The notes beneath the pieces are model-generated. The model worked only from the letters and a program-made list of their open reading frames with translations, was not told the origin of the DNA and made no database searches. Positions 46,341 to 56,119 of a DNA stretch of 64,000 nt are shown here, one piece after another. The translations under genes were made by a program, and so were the position numbers. Position 1 is the first letter of the stretch. Each line of letters opens with the position of its first letter. The stretch is from Chelonoidis abingdonii (Eukaryota > Chordata > Testudines > Testudinidae): contig NC_133770.1 of the NCBI RefSeq assembly GCF_003597395.2, forward strand, positions 87,641,013 through 87,705,012. Reading direction: 5' to 3'.

Positions 46341-47738
46341 TATCTACCCCCCAGATTAACACCATGGAGTTGGGCTACTTGGGATGAGAGGCAGTGTTGT
46401 TGTGATAGGTCATCAGCGTTGCCATGTTGGCTTCCAGCCCTATCCTGTACCCGGAAATGGAAGGGCTGCAGGGAGAGGAACCACCTAGTCACTCGTGCTT
46501 TCTTCTCTTTGTTTCTGTGCATCCACTGGAGCGGGGCGTGATCTGTCACGAGGGTAAACCGTCCCCCCAGTAGATAGTAGCGGAGAATCTCCACAGCCCA
46601 TTTTACCGCCAGACATTCCTTTTCAATGACAGCGTACTTCTGTTCCCTGGGGAGGAGTTTCCAGCTGAGGTACAAGATTGGGTGTTCCTCCTCCCCGACC
46701 ATCTGGGAAAGGACGGCTCCTAGCCCTACCTCCGAGGCATCTGTTTGTAGGATGAATTCCTTCTCGAAGTCTGGAGCTATGAGTACTGGATGGCAGCATA
46801 GGGCTGTCCTTAAATCTGCAAATGCTTCTTCTGTCGTATCAGTCCACTTTACTATCTCGGGGCCCCAAGCTTTTATCAGATCCGTCAATGGCCCTGCTCT
46901 CGTGGCAAAATGAGAGGGATGAATCTCCGATAGCATCCTACTATCCCTAGAAATGCTCTGACCTGCTTTTTGCGGACTGGTCGAGGCCAACCTTGTATTG
47001 CCTCCACTTTGTTCCATTGGGGTTTCACTAAACCTCTCCCTACTACATACCCAAGGTACCTGGCCTCAGCTAGTCCTATCACGCACTTGTGAGGGTTAGC
47101 AGTGAGGCCAGCCTTCCGCAGGGCATCAAGCACTGCTTCTACTTTTCCTAGGTGCATTTCCCAGTCAGGACTGTGGATGACTATGTCACATCCAGATAGG
47201 CGGCGGCATACTTGGCATGGGGTCACAGTAACTTATCCACAAGTCGTTGGAATGTTGCAGGGGACCCATGGAGTCCGAAAGGGAGGACAGTGTATTGAAA
47301 CAGGCCATCGGGTGTAGAGAAGGCAGTCTTTTCCTTGGCATTTTCGGCCAGGGGAATTTGCCAATATCCTTTGGTCAGATCCAGAGTGGTTAGGTATCGG
47401 CCCTTGCCTAACTGATCAACTAGCTCGTCAATGCGTGGTATCGGATAGGCATCGAATTGGGCTATTTCATTCAATTTCCGGAAGTCGTTGCAAAACCTTA
47501 GGGTGCTATCAGGCTTGGGGACTAGTACGATCGGACTGGACCACTGGCTGTGGGATTCTTCAATGACCCCGAGTTCCAGCATCTTCTTCACTTCCGTCCT
47601 AATTTCTTCCCTTTTAGCTTCCGGTATTCGGTATGGTCTTATCGTCACCCTTACTCCAGGGCTGGTGACAATATGATGTTGGACCAGTGTCGTAAGGCCT
47701 GGTTGTGTACAGAACACATCCTGGTTCCGTTGGATCAT
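46341..47738 (-). pseudogene. Gypsy pol: reverse transcriptase and RNase H
   Basis: Three overlapping frame pieces: 47738-47223, 47226-46885 and 47017-46301. The first holds the early reverse-transcriptase blocks: W-S-S-P-I-V-L-V-P-K, R-F-C-N-D-F-R-K-L-N, then T-L-D-L-T-K-G-Y-W-Q-I-P and F-x-x-L-P-F-G-L. The active-site Y-L-D-D motif (about 47195-47206) is broken by a 2-base insertion after Y-L-D. The second piece has the thumb text L-G-Y-V-V and V-R-A-F-L-G-I-V-G-C-Y-R-R-F-I. The third has an RNase H domain with its acidic residues in T-D-A-S, E-K-E-C-L-A and T-D-H-A-P-L. All parts follow integrase in this element. Confidence 0.93.
46344..46356 (-). other. Polypurine tract
   Basis: Minus-strand reading ctggggggtaga lies just upstream of the 3' LTR, in the position and composition of a plus-strand priming polypurine tract. 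Confidence 0.65.
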
Positions 47739-47855
47739 ATCAATGACCTCTGTTCATTGTTCTGGGGTTAATTCAGGAGATATCTTTACCTGCCCCTGTG
47801 GGTCGTCTGTCTGGGGTGGAGCTCTTCGAATGACCAGGCACGTCTCTCGGTCACG

Positions 47856-48900
47856 TCAGGGTTTCAGTAAGTTGACGTGATAGATTTGCTCTGGCTTTTG
47901 GCGGTCTGGTTGTCTGACCTTATAATCTACCTCCCCAATGGCTTCCACTATCTCATATAGTCCATGCAAGCTGGCTAGGAGTTTGCTTTCTGCAGCTTGC
48001 ACTAGCACCATCACCCGTTCCCCTGGCTGAAATCTCCGTACTTTTGCCCAACGGTTGTAATATGTCCGCTGGGCCTCTTGTGCTTTTTCCAAATGTTCTC
48101 GTACTATAGGGGTTACTCGAGTTAGTCTCTCTCTCATCTGTGTCACGTGCTCAATGACATTCTTTCCTGGATTGGGTTGTTTTTCCCAATCTTCCTTGGC
48201 AATATCTAATATCCCGCGTGGGTGGTGTCCGTATAGCAGTTCAAAGGGAAAGAAACCAGTGGACGCCTGGGGGACTTCCCGTATAGCAAACATTAGATAC
48301 AGTAGAAGGCTATCCCAGTCTTTTCCATCCTGGGCTACCATCTTCTGGATCATACTTTTAAGGGTACGATTAAACCGCTCGACCAGTCCATCTGTTTGTG
48401 GATGGTAGACTGAGGTCCGTATGGCCTGGATGCGGAGTAGAGCACATAAGTCCTTCATTAATTTTGACATGAAAGGGGTTCCTTGGTCTGTCAGGATCTC
48501 CTTAGGGATGCCCACTCTGGCAGAAACCTGCAGTAGTTCTTTTCCTATTGCCTTGGATGTAGGGTTTCTTAAAGGAATGGCTTCTGGATATCGTGTGGCG
48601 TAGTCAAGGATGACTAGTACGTTTTGATGGCCCCGTGCCGATCTTTCCAGTGGGCCCACTATGTCCATGGCTATCCTCTTGAAAGGGACTTCAATAATAG
48701 GCAAAGGTACTAATGGGGCCCGCAAGTAAGGTCGGGGCTATGCAACTGGCACTCAGGGCAGGAGGCACAATAATGCTGGACTTCTGCGTGTATCCCTGGC
48801 CAATAAATCCTTCTTAGGACTCTATCCAGTGTCTTGTCTACTCCTAGATGTCCCCCAAATAGATGACTGTGAGCTAACTCTAGTACTGCCCCTTATGTGT
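47856..48900 (-). pseudogene. Gypsy integrase
   Basis: The main frame, 48725-47856 (289 codons), carries the integrase core. The first acidic residue lies in M-D-I-V-G-P, the second in T-D-Q-G-T-P-F, and the glutamate in T-D-G-L-V-E-R-F-N-R, a complete D,D,E triad. A C-terminal segment ending Y-H-V-N-L-L-K-P fits the GPY/F-type tail of Gypsy integrases. The N-terminal zinc-binding H2C2 region lies upstream in another frame (about 48890-48730: G-G-H-L-G, Y-W-P-G, then C-x2-C in A-S-C-P-E-C-Q), so compensating frameshifts flank it. Integrase joins retroelement DNA into the chromosome. No chromodomain seen. Confidence 0.93.
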
Positions 48901-49786
48901 TTCCGTAGGACTAAGAGTTGCTCTACTTCTTCCCCTTGTATTTGATCTATCCTGTACAAGAGATCGTGTTTGAGCACATAATATGGCCTTGGGCCTTTGA
49001 TCTTTCCTTCCACAGGTACGCCATTTACTTCCACTACCTCCTCCCTCACATTCGCATATAGTGGATCATTGGCCTGGTCCTGCCCGAAATTCTCATGTAC
49101 AGTACCTATCTGACCTACTTCTAGGGGGCCTAATTCTACTCTTCCCCCTGGGTTGCTCCTACTTGGGCTAGGTACCACCTCCGAGTCCTCACTGGCTTGA
49201 ATTATCTCCTGGCCTCTTGAATGGGTTCGCCTACCAACAGGGGAAGTTTTTTGGTTCTCAGCTAGAATCCTGGTCCCTAATCTTTTATCTGCCCTCCTTT
49301 CCCGCCTAGACTTTCGGGGTCTCCCAGGGGATGAGAATAACTCTGGAGCAAATTCGGCAAACATTGGGGTGAGGTTATCTGTAAGTGCCTCCATCTTAGC
49401 CTGGAGGTTGCTACTCTCCCCTGGCTCTATTGGGGTAAGTAAGCTCTCAAACCCAGGGAAGTCCCTAGCAATTAAGACAGGATAGGGTAGCTTGGGGATC
49501 ACCCCTGCAGTCACCCTGGTAATATTCCCCTGGATCTCAATCCGTACCGGTATTGTGGGGTAGAAATTCACAGTGCCATGAACCCTGTGTTTTTGGCCTG
49601 GGTTAGTTGGCCTCGCCCCACCAACTTCCCCAAGACCAGCGTGACAGCACTCCCAGAATCTATTAATGCTGTGGTCTTAATACCATTCATTTTTACTGAT
49701 CTTGTATACCCATGTGAGGTCATTGTGACCCCTATCAGGCTGATTAGGCCACATTGCTCCCTGTAATCCCCCAGATTACACTGCAT
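48822..49786 (-). pseudogene. Gypsy aspartic protease and linker to integrase
   Basis: The frame 49786-49568 contains the retroviral-type aspartic protease site A-L-I-D-S-G-S-A (catalytic D-S-G) in a hydrophobic setting. A frameshift near 49570 moves the reading to the frame 49571-48822, whose start has the second half of a protease fold (I-P-K-L-P-Y-P-V-L-I-A-R-D-F). A long polar linker rich in serine, arginine and glutamate follows, then the approach to integrase. The protease would cut the gag-pol precursor. A stop codon (TAA, about 49793) separates it from the gag zinc knuckle. This may be a natural gag/pol boundary or a mutation. Confidence 0.85.
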
Positions 49787-49792
49787 AGGATC

Positions 49793-50771
49793 TTACCTGT
49801 TGGGGCGTTGGGCTGCTATATGCCCCAATTCCCCACACTCATAACACTGCCCCCTTATTCCGGTTGTCACCCTCTGCCTGAGGCTATTTGGCCGGCCCCC
49901 CACCTCTCTTCCCAAACCTCTAGGTTCCTTCTTGGCCTCAGGCCATTCCTCAATGTCTTTCCTCCCTGTTACAGGTCTCCTGAAGTTCTCAACAGTCCGG
50001 GGCCGTGGGTTTGGGGTTGGCTTTCCGGTTTGCCGTATTTCCCCGCCTGGGGTCTGGAACAGTTCATGGGCTGTCAGCCATCTTTCCACAAGGGAGACTA
50101 ACGCATCATGGGTGGAGGGGTCATTCTGGCCAACCCAAGCCCAGAGGTAGCCCCCTCATATACCGGTCCAGTACCAGGAGCTCCATCATCTTCTCAGACC
50201 TGAGGGCCTCAGGGTGCAGCCATTTCCGGGTCAGGTGAATCAGGTCAAACAATTGTGATCGGGGTGTCTTGTCCTCCATATACTGCCACTCATGGAACCT
50301 ATGGGCTCGCAATGCTGTCGTTACTCCAGATCTGGCAGGGATCTCTGCCTTCAGCTGGGGGTAATCTGCTGCAGTCTCTGTGGCCATATCGTAGTAGACC
50401 TTCTGGACCTCCCCACACAGGAATGGGGCGAGGATACTAGACCACTGATCTCGGGGCCAGGCCTCCCGCAGGGCTGCTCTTTCAAAAGCCAGGAGGTAGG
50501 CCTCCATATCATTCTCCTGTGTCATTTTCTGTAGGCAATGGCTGACCCATATGGTCCGGGTCCCTTCACAGCTGTGGTTCAGTTCCACAAGGGCCTTCAT
50601 CTGGTTCACCAGGTCTTTCAGCAGGGCTTGGTCCTGGGCAGCCTGACTCATCAACAAATGATTAGTTTCCTGCTGCATCTGAGTTGCCTCTTGTTGGGCA
50701 GTTGCCTGGACCCTGGTAGCCTCCTGCTGGGCCGCGGTGGCTTGTATTAGGGCCTTGACTACGTCATCCAT
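49793..50771 (-). pseudogene. Gypsy gag with SCAN-like domain and defective zinc knuckle
   Basis: The frame 50771-50121 (216 codons) begins M-D-D-V-V-K-A-L and has a glutamine- and alanine-rich, coiled-coil-like start (residues 10-60). A capsid-like middle follows, then at residues about 155-214 a segment close to the SCAN domain: [28 protein letters not shown] domains of vertebrate zinc-finger proteins are known to derive from gag of Gmr1-like elements. A frameshift near 50121 leads into a second piece (50089-49793) with a zinc knuckle C-Y-E-C-G-E-L-G-H whose fourth ligand is arginine instead of cysteine. Gag would form the particle shell; this copy cannot. Confidence 0.92.
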
Positions 50772-50820
50772 CTTAAGGATAGGAGGGTTTTGTCTAACCC
50801 TGGTTTAAGTCCCCAGCGCG

Positions 50821-50840
50821 CAAATCCCACCCCGACACCA
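50821..50840 (-). other. Primer-binding site, tRNA-Leu-like
   Basis: Two bases inside the 5' LTR, the minus strand starts TGGTGTCGGGGTGGGATT, complementary to a tRNA 3' end (plus strand ends ...gacacca). The reading resembles tRNA-Leu acceptor/T-arm sequence; the exact tRNA is inference. Confidence 0.75.
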
Positions 50841-50842
50841 CT

Positions 50843-51443
50843 TGTGGCAAATTGCTGGCACTATTTTGATGGATCTCTCACTTTCTCTTCTTTGGGGAGG
50901 GTTCAGGGCACCATTTCTTGCCCCTGCAGTGGAATGTTAACTGCCCCACTAGTGTCCTAGAGGAGGGGAGTGGAAAGGGAGTGACCTAGGCCCGCCCTCT
51001 ACTCCAGGTCCCAGCCAAGGGGCCCTGAGGATAGTGGTAAAACACTTGAACTGACACTTCCTTCCCCTGAGCTACTTCCCTCTCCTGCCCTTCAGCTTGT
51101 GGGGGGCTTCCTGCTCTCCCTCTATACAAGCCAGGTGCCCCTTTACCCAGGGTCTTGGACTTCTTAGCTTACCGCAGCACTTCTCCAAACTGTCCTCTGC
51201 TTCCCTTCAAACTGTTCTCTGCTCCAGCACCAATTCCTCTCTGCTCCAACTCCTTCAAACTGTTCTCTGCTCCAACTCCCACCCTGACTGACTGAAGTAG
51301 GGGTTTTTATCATGTGAGTGGCTTCAGGTGCTCTAATTGGCTTCAGGTGCTCTAACTAATCTATAGCAAACTTTCTTCCCCTTACAGGGAATAAGGCTCC
51401 CTTCTAACCCTCTCCTGCTGCCCTCTGGCCATGCTTTATCACA
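50843..51443 (-). repeat. 5' LTR of the Gypsy element (601 bp)
   Basis: Runs from tgtggcaaattg to ctttatcaca on the plus strand; differs from the 3' LTR by about 20 substitutions and one 1-base gap. As the upstream LTR of a minus-strand element it would hold the promoter. Confidence 0.95.
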
Positions 51444-52771
51444 ATATAATCCAAATAGTAATTGACATCATAAGGAAAGCTACTACTTGGTAAGCTGGTG
51501 GCTCTCAAATGCATTCTGTCCATATTGCTAACCTTTTCATAAAAAATAAATTTTAAAATGATAAATACATGTTTTTCTTATCTCTTCTTCATGAGTGACC
51601 TGCTGGCACTGTGTTCTCAGAGCCCCAGTGTCAGACAGCAGAGCTGAAGTATCACATTCTAAAAAATTACTCTCTCCATCTCTAGTGCTAGTGAGTTTTT
51701 TGCTCCCTGAAGCAAAACACAATAAACCAGCCACAAGAAAGCCAGTTTTACATAGGTCACATCACATCCAAAAGCCCATGACTTAATGGCACAGTTCATT
51801 GTGCTTGAAAAATGAATTCCACCATACACACTTTTTTTAAGCAGGCTTAATGGCTCAGAGATGGCCCAGGGTACACACCAGATGTGAGAAAAAAGCATTC
51901 AAAGTATAATTCCGCATAGTAAACATTTCTCTCAACACTAGATACTAGTGGGTTTTTTACAATATTTTTGTATGGAGAAATTTCCACAGGGATACTTTTC
52001 TCAGATGTATGCAGTGCCATCAGTTAAAGAGGGCTGAACACCTGGGATGCAGGACGGAGTTTGCAGGCTTTCAATAGTTCTTTGTTGAGTTCTCTGCAGA
52101 GCCTATGAAACAAATTTATGGAATTTGCACAAGTGCACCAGACTTTTCAGCTGACAGCAGCATACCTACAATTTTAGTTTTCAAATCAGAAAGATGTTGC
52201 TTATTTATAGTGGGATAAGCAAGGGCACAACCTTTTCTCACAAGGGCACAACTCAGAGTAAGGGCGGCATATAGCTAATTCCTTCTTTGCTCCTAGGGGT
52301 AATAATTCACTACATAGATCAAAAGCTCTCCTCACAATCACTGCTACTTGAGTAGGCTGTAGTCACTAGGAATCTAAAAAATTCCCAAGGTCATGAAACT
52401 TAGCAACAAATAGAAGGAAGTCCCCACACTTAGGGATGTTGATGTAATTTTTACAGTTCCAGTTATTTCTCCAATTATAAAAAAAGTAGTTTGTTTGGTC
52501 TATGTTGAGTCTCCTATATGCACCAATATCCATTACACATTCCAAGAGCCATTCGATTACATTGGCTAGGCCTGAAGAAATAGAACTGGATTCAATCAGC
52601 AAATTAAAGACAACGTGAACTATATTGCTTTACTTGTCCTATTGGTCCCATATACACCTGGAACATGAAGGGTGACAGAACAGAACACTGTAGAAAACCA
52701 CAAGCTACCTCTCATAATTGGCCTACACTACCCTCTAGGATCTTCAAAAGAAAGAAAAAGAGCCTGTCTAT
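51444..52771. other. No gene seen
   Basis: AT-rich, no recognisable repeat ends or coding motifs. Confidence 0.45.
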
Positions 52772-52888
52772 TAGGGTAACCAGATGTCCCGATTAAATAG
52801 AGATAGTCCCGATTTTGGAGTCTTTTTCTTATATAGGCTCCTATTACTCCTCATCTCGATTTTTCACACTTGCTGTCTGGTCACCCTA
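52772..52888. mobile_element. hAT-type MITE, 117 bp
   Basis: Ends tagggtaaccagatgtcc and tctggtcacccta form a terminal inverted repeat. Flanking 8-mers ctgtctat and ttgtctac match 6 of 8. Internal text (tcccgattttgga; tctcgatttttcacacttgc) marks a very common turtle family. Confidence 0.88.
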
Positions 52889-53889
52889 TTGTCTACAGCA
52901 ATCCCATCTGTCTTCTCCTAAGGTCTGCAGACGCATCAACAGCTCCTCATGGTCACTGGTACAGAATGGCAGATCTAAACAAATCAGTATGGAACCTAAT
53001 TTTTCTCCACTACTAATAGGACACCACTGATCAATGCCACCGGGCTGTTTCAGACCATTTGAGGCCTAAAATCAAACTGACCAGGATCAGAAACCTGAGG
53101 ATTAGGCTTGGTAAGCCAGTTAACTGGTCACTTATTATTTGATCACAATAAAATACTGTCAAATATTTCAACAAGAATGCCCTGATATAGGCAGCGGCCT
53201 ATCTTTTTGATTGCATAATAATGCCATCTGTTAGCAAGCCTACTTATATGTCTCAATTGCTCACTTTACTCCATGCTAATCTCACCTGTTGAGAAAAACA
53301 TGAACTAACTGAAAGCTGAGCATCTTGATTGGCTGGAATATTCTAGAACAAGCACGGTATGTATGTATATATGTACCAGACCCTCAGTGTACATGGCAGT
53401 TTACAAAGCACATTAAACAAGTTAAAAGACACAGTTGTCTCCCCGCTCCCCCCAGAGTTTACAATCTAAATTGACTAAACCAGAGCTTAATTTGTAATAA
53501 GGGGGGTGCCAGGGCTCAGGCAATTAGGTGCCTGGGGTCCAGAAATCAATTTAAATATGAATTTACTTTCATAACTGACGTGACAAGCCCAGAGGTACCA
53601 GGGCTATGAACTGCCAAGCCTATAGGTGCCAGGATGCAGCCTTGGCACAAATTAAGCACTGGACTAGACAAAGATACAAATATTAACTCAGAAGGGAATG
53701 GGAGAGGAATGAGAGGGTTCACAGTCATTCATCTTCCTTCTCCAACACAAAAGAGGCACAGACATTAAGCCTCTTCCTTCATAAACAAATGTGTCATAGC
53801 TATTATCTCCTTCATAATCGCCCCCCTCCACACACATTTCCCCAGCCAAACCTTACTGAAATATAAAAAGTTCTATGCTCATGAGATAG
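52889..53889. other. No gene seen; L2 tail fragment on the minus strand near 53385-53480
   Basis: The text 'ggcagtttacaaagcacatt' and 'agagtttacaatctaaattg' is the inverse of the L2 tail. The rest shows nothing recognisable. Confidence 0.5.
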
Positions 53890-54396
53890 TAGGGGTGCCA
53901 TCTGTCCAAGTTTTACCCAGACAGTCTGGTTTTTGGCTTCTGTGTCCAGGGGTTGCCAAGTGTCGGGTTTTCGACTTGAAAGTCCGGTTGAAAAGGAGAC
54001 CTGGCAGTGTCAAGTCAGATCCACTGACCAGACATCAAAATCTGGTTACCAGGGGGCGGGGGTGTGTGGGAGGGGAACCATGTCATTAACCCATGCCTGT
54101 CCTGCTCAGCTGGGGACACCTCCAACCTGCAGGCAAACTCTTTGTCAGGCTGCAGCAGTTCCTGCCCCAGCCCCAGAGCAGAGGGAGCCCAACTCGGGAA
54201 GGAGGAGGAGGGAGGTGGAGACAATCCAGTGAGTGATGGGGGGAGGGAAGTGGGGAGCAAGCGGGGTATTTGGGGAAAGAAGCGGAGAAGGCAGTGGAGC
54301 CTTAGTGGAGGTGTTTGAGGGGTGGGGGGAAGAGGCAGAGCAGGGGACAGGGCCTTGGGGGTCTAGTTAACATCAATTAGAAAGGTGCCAACCTTA
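53890..54396. mobile_element. hAT-type non-autonomous element, 507 bp
   Basis: Ends taggggtgccatct and aaaggtgccaacctta form an imperfect inverted repeat, flanked by tgagatag (53882-53889) and tgagaaag (54397-54404), 7 of 8 matching. The core is purine-rich. A second internal word 'ggggttgccaagtgtcggg' at 53950 resembles another hAT-type end, so a further nested piece is possible. Confidence 0.82.
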
Positions 54397-54759
54397 TGAG
54401 AAAGGTGTGACATCACAACTCTGTAGAAGCCCTCCTGCTCTGTTCCTTCTCCTACTGCTGAGTCCATTCTGTTTGCTGCAGGAAGGAGTGGCTGTCTGCT
54501 CCCGTACCCTTTCTTGTGATCTGGGAGTCTGTAAGGGTCTTGGGAGGGAGAGGTCAGTATGCCCAAACACATTTTGATTGGCTGGAACCTTTTTGAACAG
54601 CAGCAGTTAGAAACAGAACAGCATTACTGGTTGATTGAAATACAACAGAAACGTCAATCTAGAGTATGCCAGAAGTAGTGAGATATTAATAACAGTGACA
54701 TAATAAATTATGTAGCGTCAGGAGAAAGTCATGTGTATGGAAATTTTCTAATAGATGTG
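54397..54759. other. No gene seen
   Basis: Spacer between the hAT-type element and the transposase remnant; may belong to the latter element's 5' region. Confidence 0.35.
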
Positions 54760-55800
54760 AACATGGAAAAACTGTTAACAGTAAGTGCAAGTTCTGTTAT
54801 TCTGAGTATGTGACACATGTAGATAGAATAGAAAACACTGGTTGAATTCTTGTGATATGTGTCCAGCTACTGTCAAAGATGGACGATTGAAGTCAACAGC
54901 AAGAAATAGAAAACTGGTCTGAATCAAAATTTGTTTTCTTTTGTGCATTCTCCTTTTACTTTGTCTTTGGAAGCATCACCACCAAGTCTGGAGTCTTTTG
55001 ATGAAGATAGTAATATGAGTGACAATGAAAGTTAAGCTAATTCCATTTCTTCATCTTCTAAAAAGAATTTTGCTACTCCATCTGCTTCAGCATCAAAAAC
55101 TCCTACTTCAGAAAAGACCTCAGATGTTTATCAAATTGGGTATTAGGAGGCTTTTGGACACAATATCTTATGACCAGAAAAAACAAACTCGACAGTACAT
55201 TTGCTAGAGGTCAATTGCCACCAATACATCATTTCATAAAGTCAAAAATTCTTATATGCTAGAACTTTTTCATAAATTGTGTCCAATTTACTAAGTGCCA
55301 AGTAGGAAACAGCTTGCAGAAGTCTTCTGAATGCCGAAGTGGATGACGTGAAAGAGAGTGAACTCTTATTCTTATTGCATAAGCTCCTCACATGTCTCTA
55401 ACATCTGATAGATGAAGCAATATTTGCAATGAGGGTGTCATCAACTGCATGGTAACAATGACCCAAGTGTTTAACTGATTCCAATGCACAAATGAGCACC
55501 AGCACACAACCCAATACTGCTGCTGACCAGTTAACCAATGAAACTCAGTCCATGGAAGGTTATTTCAGTTCTGACTGACAACATGGCTAATAGAAAAGCT
55601 GCCTGGGTTTTGCTAGTAAACAAACGAGTGTCCACATGTTCTGTGTTATGGATGTACTCCGCAAATGATTCAGTTTTTCACTGGTGATGTTGAAGAGCTG
55701 ACAACTTTTTCACTATATGTCAAAAGTGAAAAGCATTGTACTAGTTTGTTTTTGAAAAACCTGACAGACATACATTTTCCTGTGTTATTTTGTACAGCCC
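54760..55800 (+). pseudogene. hAT-family transposase, broken
   Basis: Three hAT landmarks appear in order. At about 54786 there is a BED-finger-like C-K-F-C followed by a partly decayed finger. At 55200-55330 there is an N-terminal region block (I-A-T-N-T-S-F-H-K-V, then L-F-H-K-L-C-P-I-Y, a stop, and V-P-S-R-K-Q-L-A), matching the usual hAT F-x-x-x-x-P-x-Y-x-x-P-S-R-K theme. At about 55570-55600 there is L-T-D-N-M-A-N, the hAT catalytic-core T-D-N-x-A-N motif. Stops and frameshifts separate the blocks, and the C-terminal dimerisation region is not found. hAT transposases cut and paste elements with 8-bp duplications. This copy is dead. Confidence 0.78.
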
Positions 55801-56119
55801 TCAATTTCATCCACAGTGAATAAGCCTTGTCATACGTGATGGACATTCACTATTAAATGTCTCAAGACCTTCAACTTTGAAAGGAGGCTCTTCAATCAAC
55901 TGCTGTTGAAGAAAGAATGGCTGGGTGTTGCCACTGAATAATCCATACCAACATGCTTTTTGATTAAGTCTTTTGGATACAAAACTCATAATTCTCTTCA
56001 TTGCTTGAACCAGTTCATTCAGAATACAAAAAATTGTAGTTCTACATTGGCTGATTCCAAGAACATGTGTGCAAGACAACTGAACACAGTCCACTTACAA
56101 AAGATGATGAGAAAAAGAT
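55801..56119 (-). other. Open minus-strand stretch, not recognised
   Basis: A stop-free minus-strand frame of 95 codons (55807-56094) with two Cys-x-x-x-His-like spacings but no family I can name. It may be part of the same decayed transposon neighbourhood. Confidence 0.25.

Larger units (their letters stand above)
45741..51443 (-). mobile_element. Full-length Gmr1-like Ty3/Gypsy retrotransposon, 5.7 kb
   Basis: A complete LTR retrotransposon read on the minus strand: 5' LTR 50843-51443, primer-binding site 50821-50840, gag, protease, integrase, reverse transcriptase, RNase H, polypurine tract, 3' LTR 45741-46340. Both LTRs start tgtggcaaattg (plus strand). The 4-bp word atat flanks both outer ends, although the left flank is an AT microsatellite. 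The two LTRs differ at about 20 positions plus one 1-base gap by hand count (about 3.4%). Integrase precedes reverse transcriptase, the order known for Gmr1-like elements and for Ty1/copia, not for typical Gypsy. At least five frame breaks make it non-functional. No env-like frame is present. Confidence 0.95.

Noticed and set aside
46301..47017. Minus-strand 238-codon frame as a possible host gene
   Set aside because: It is the RNase H part of the Gypsy pol region, bounded by the LTR and with matching acidic motifs.
47856..48725. Integrase frame as a domesticated single-copy host gene
   Set aside because: It lies in the expected place between two near-identical LTRs with broken neighbours; there is no sign of selection separate from the element.
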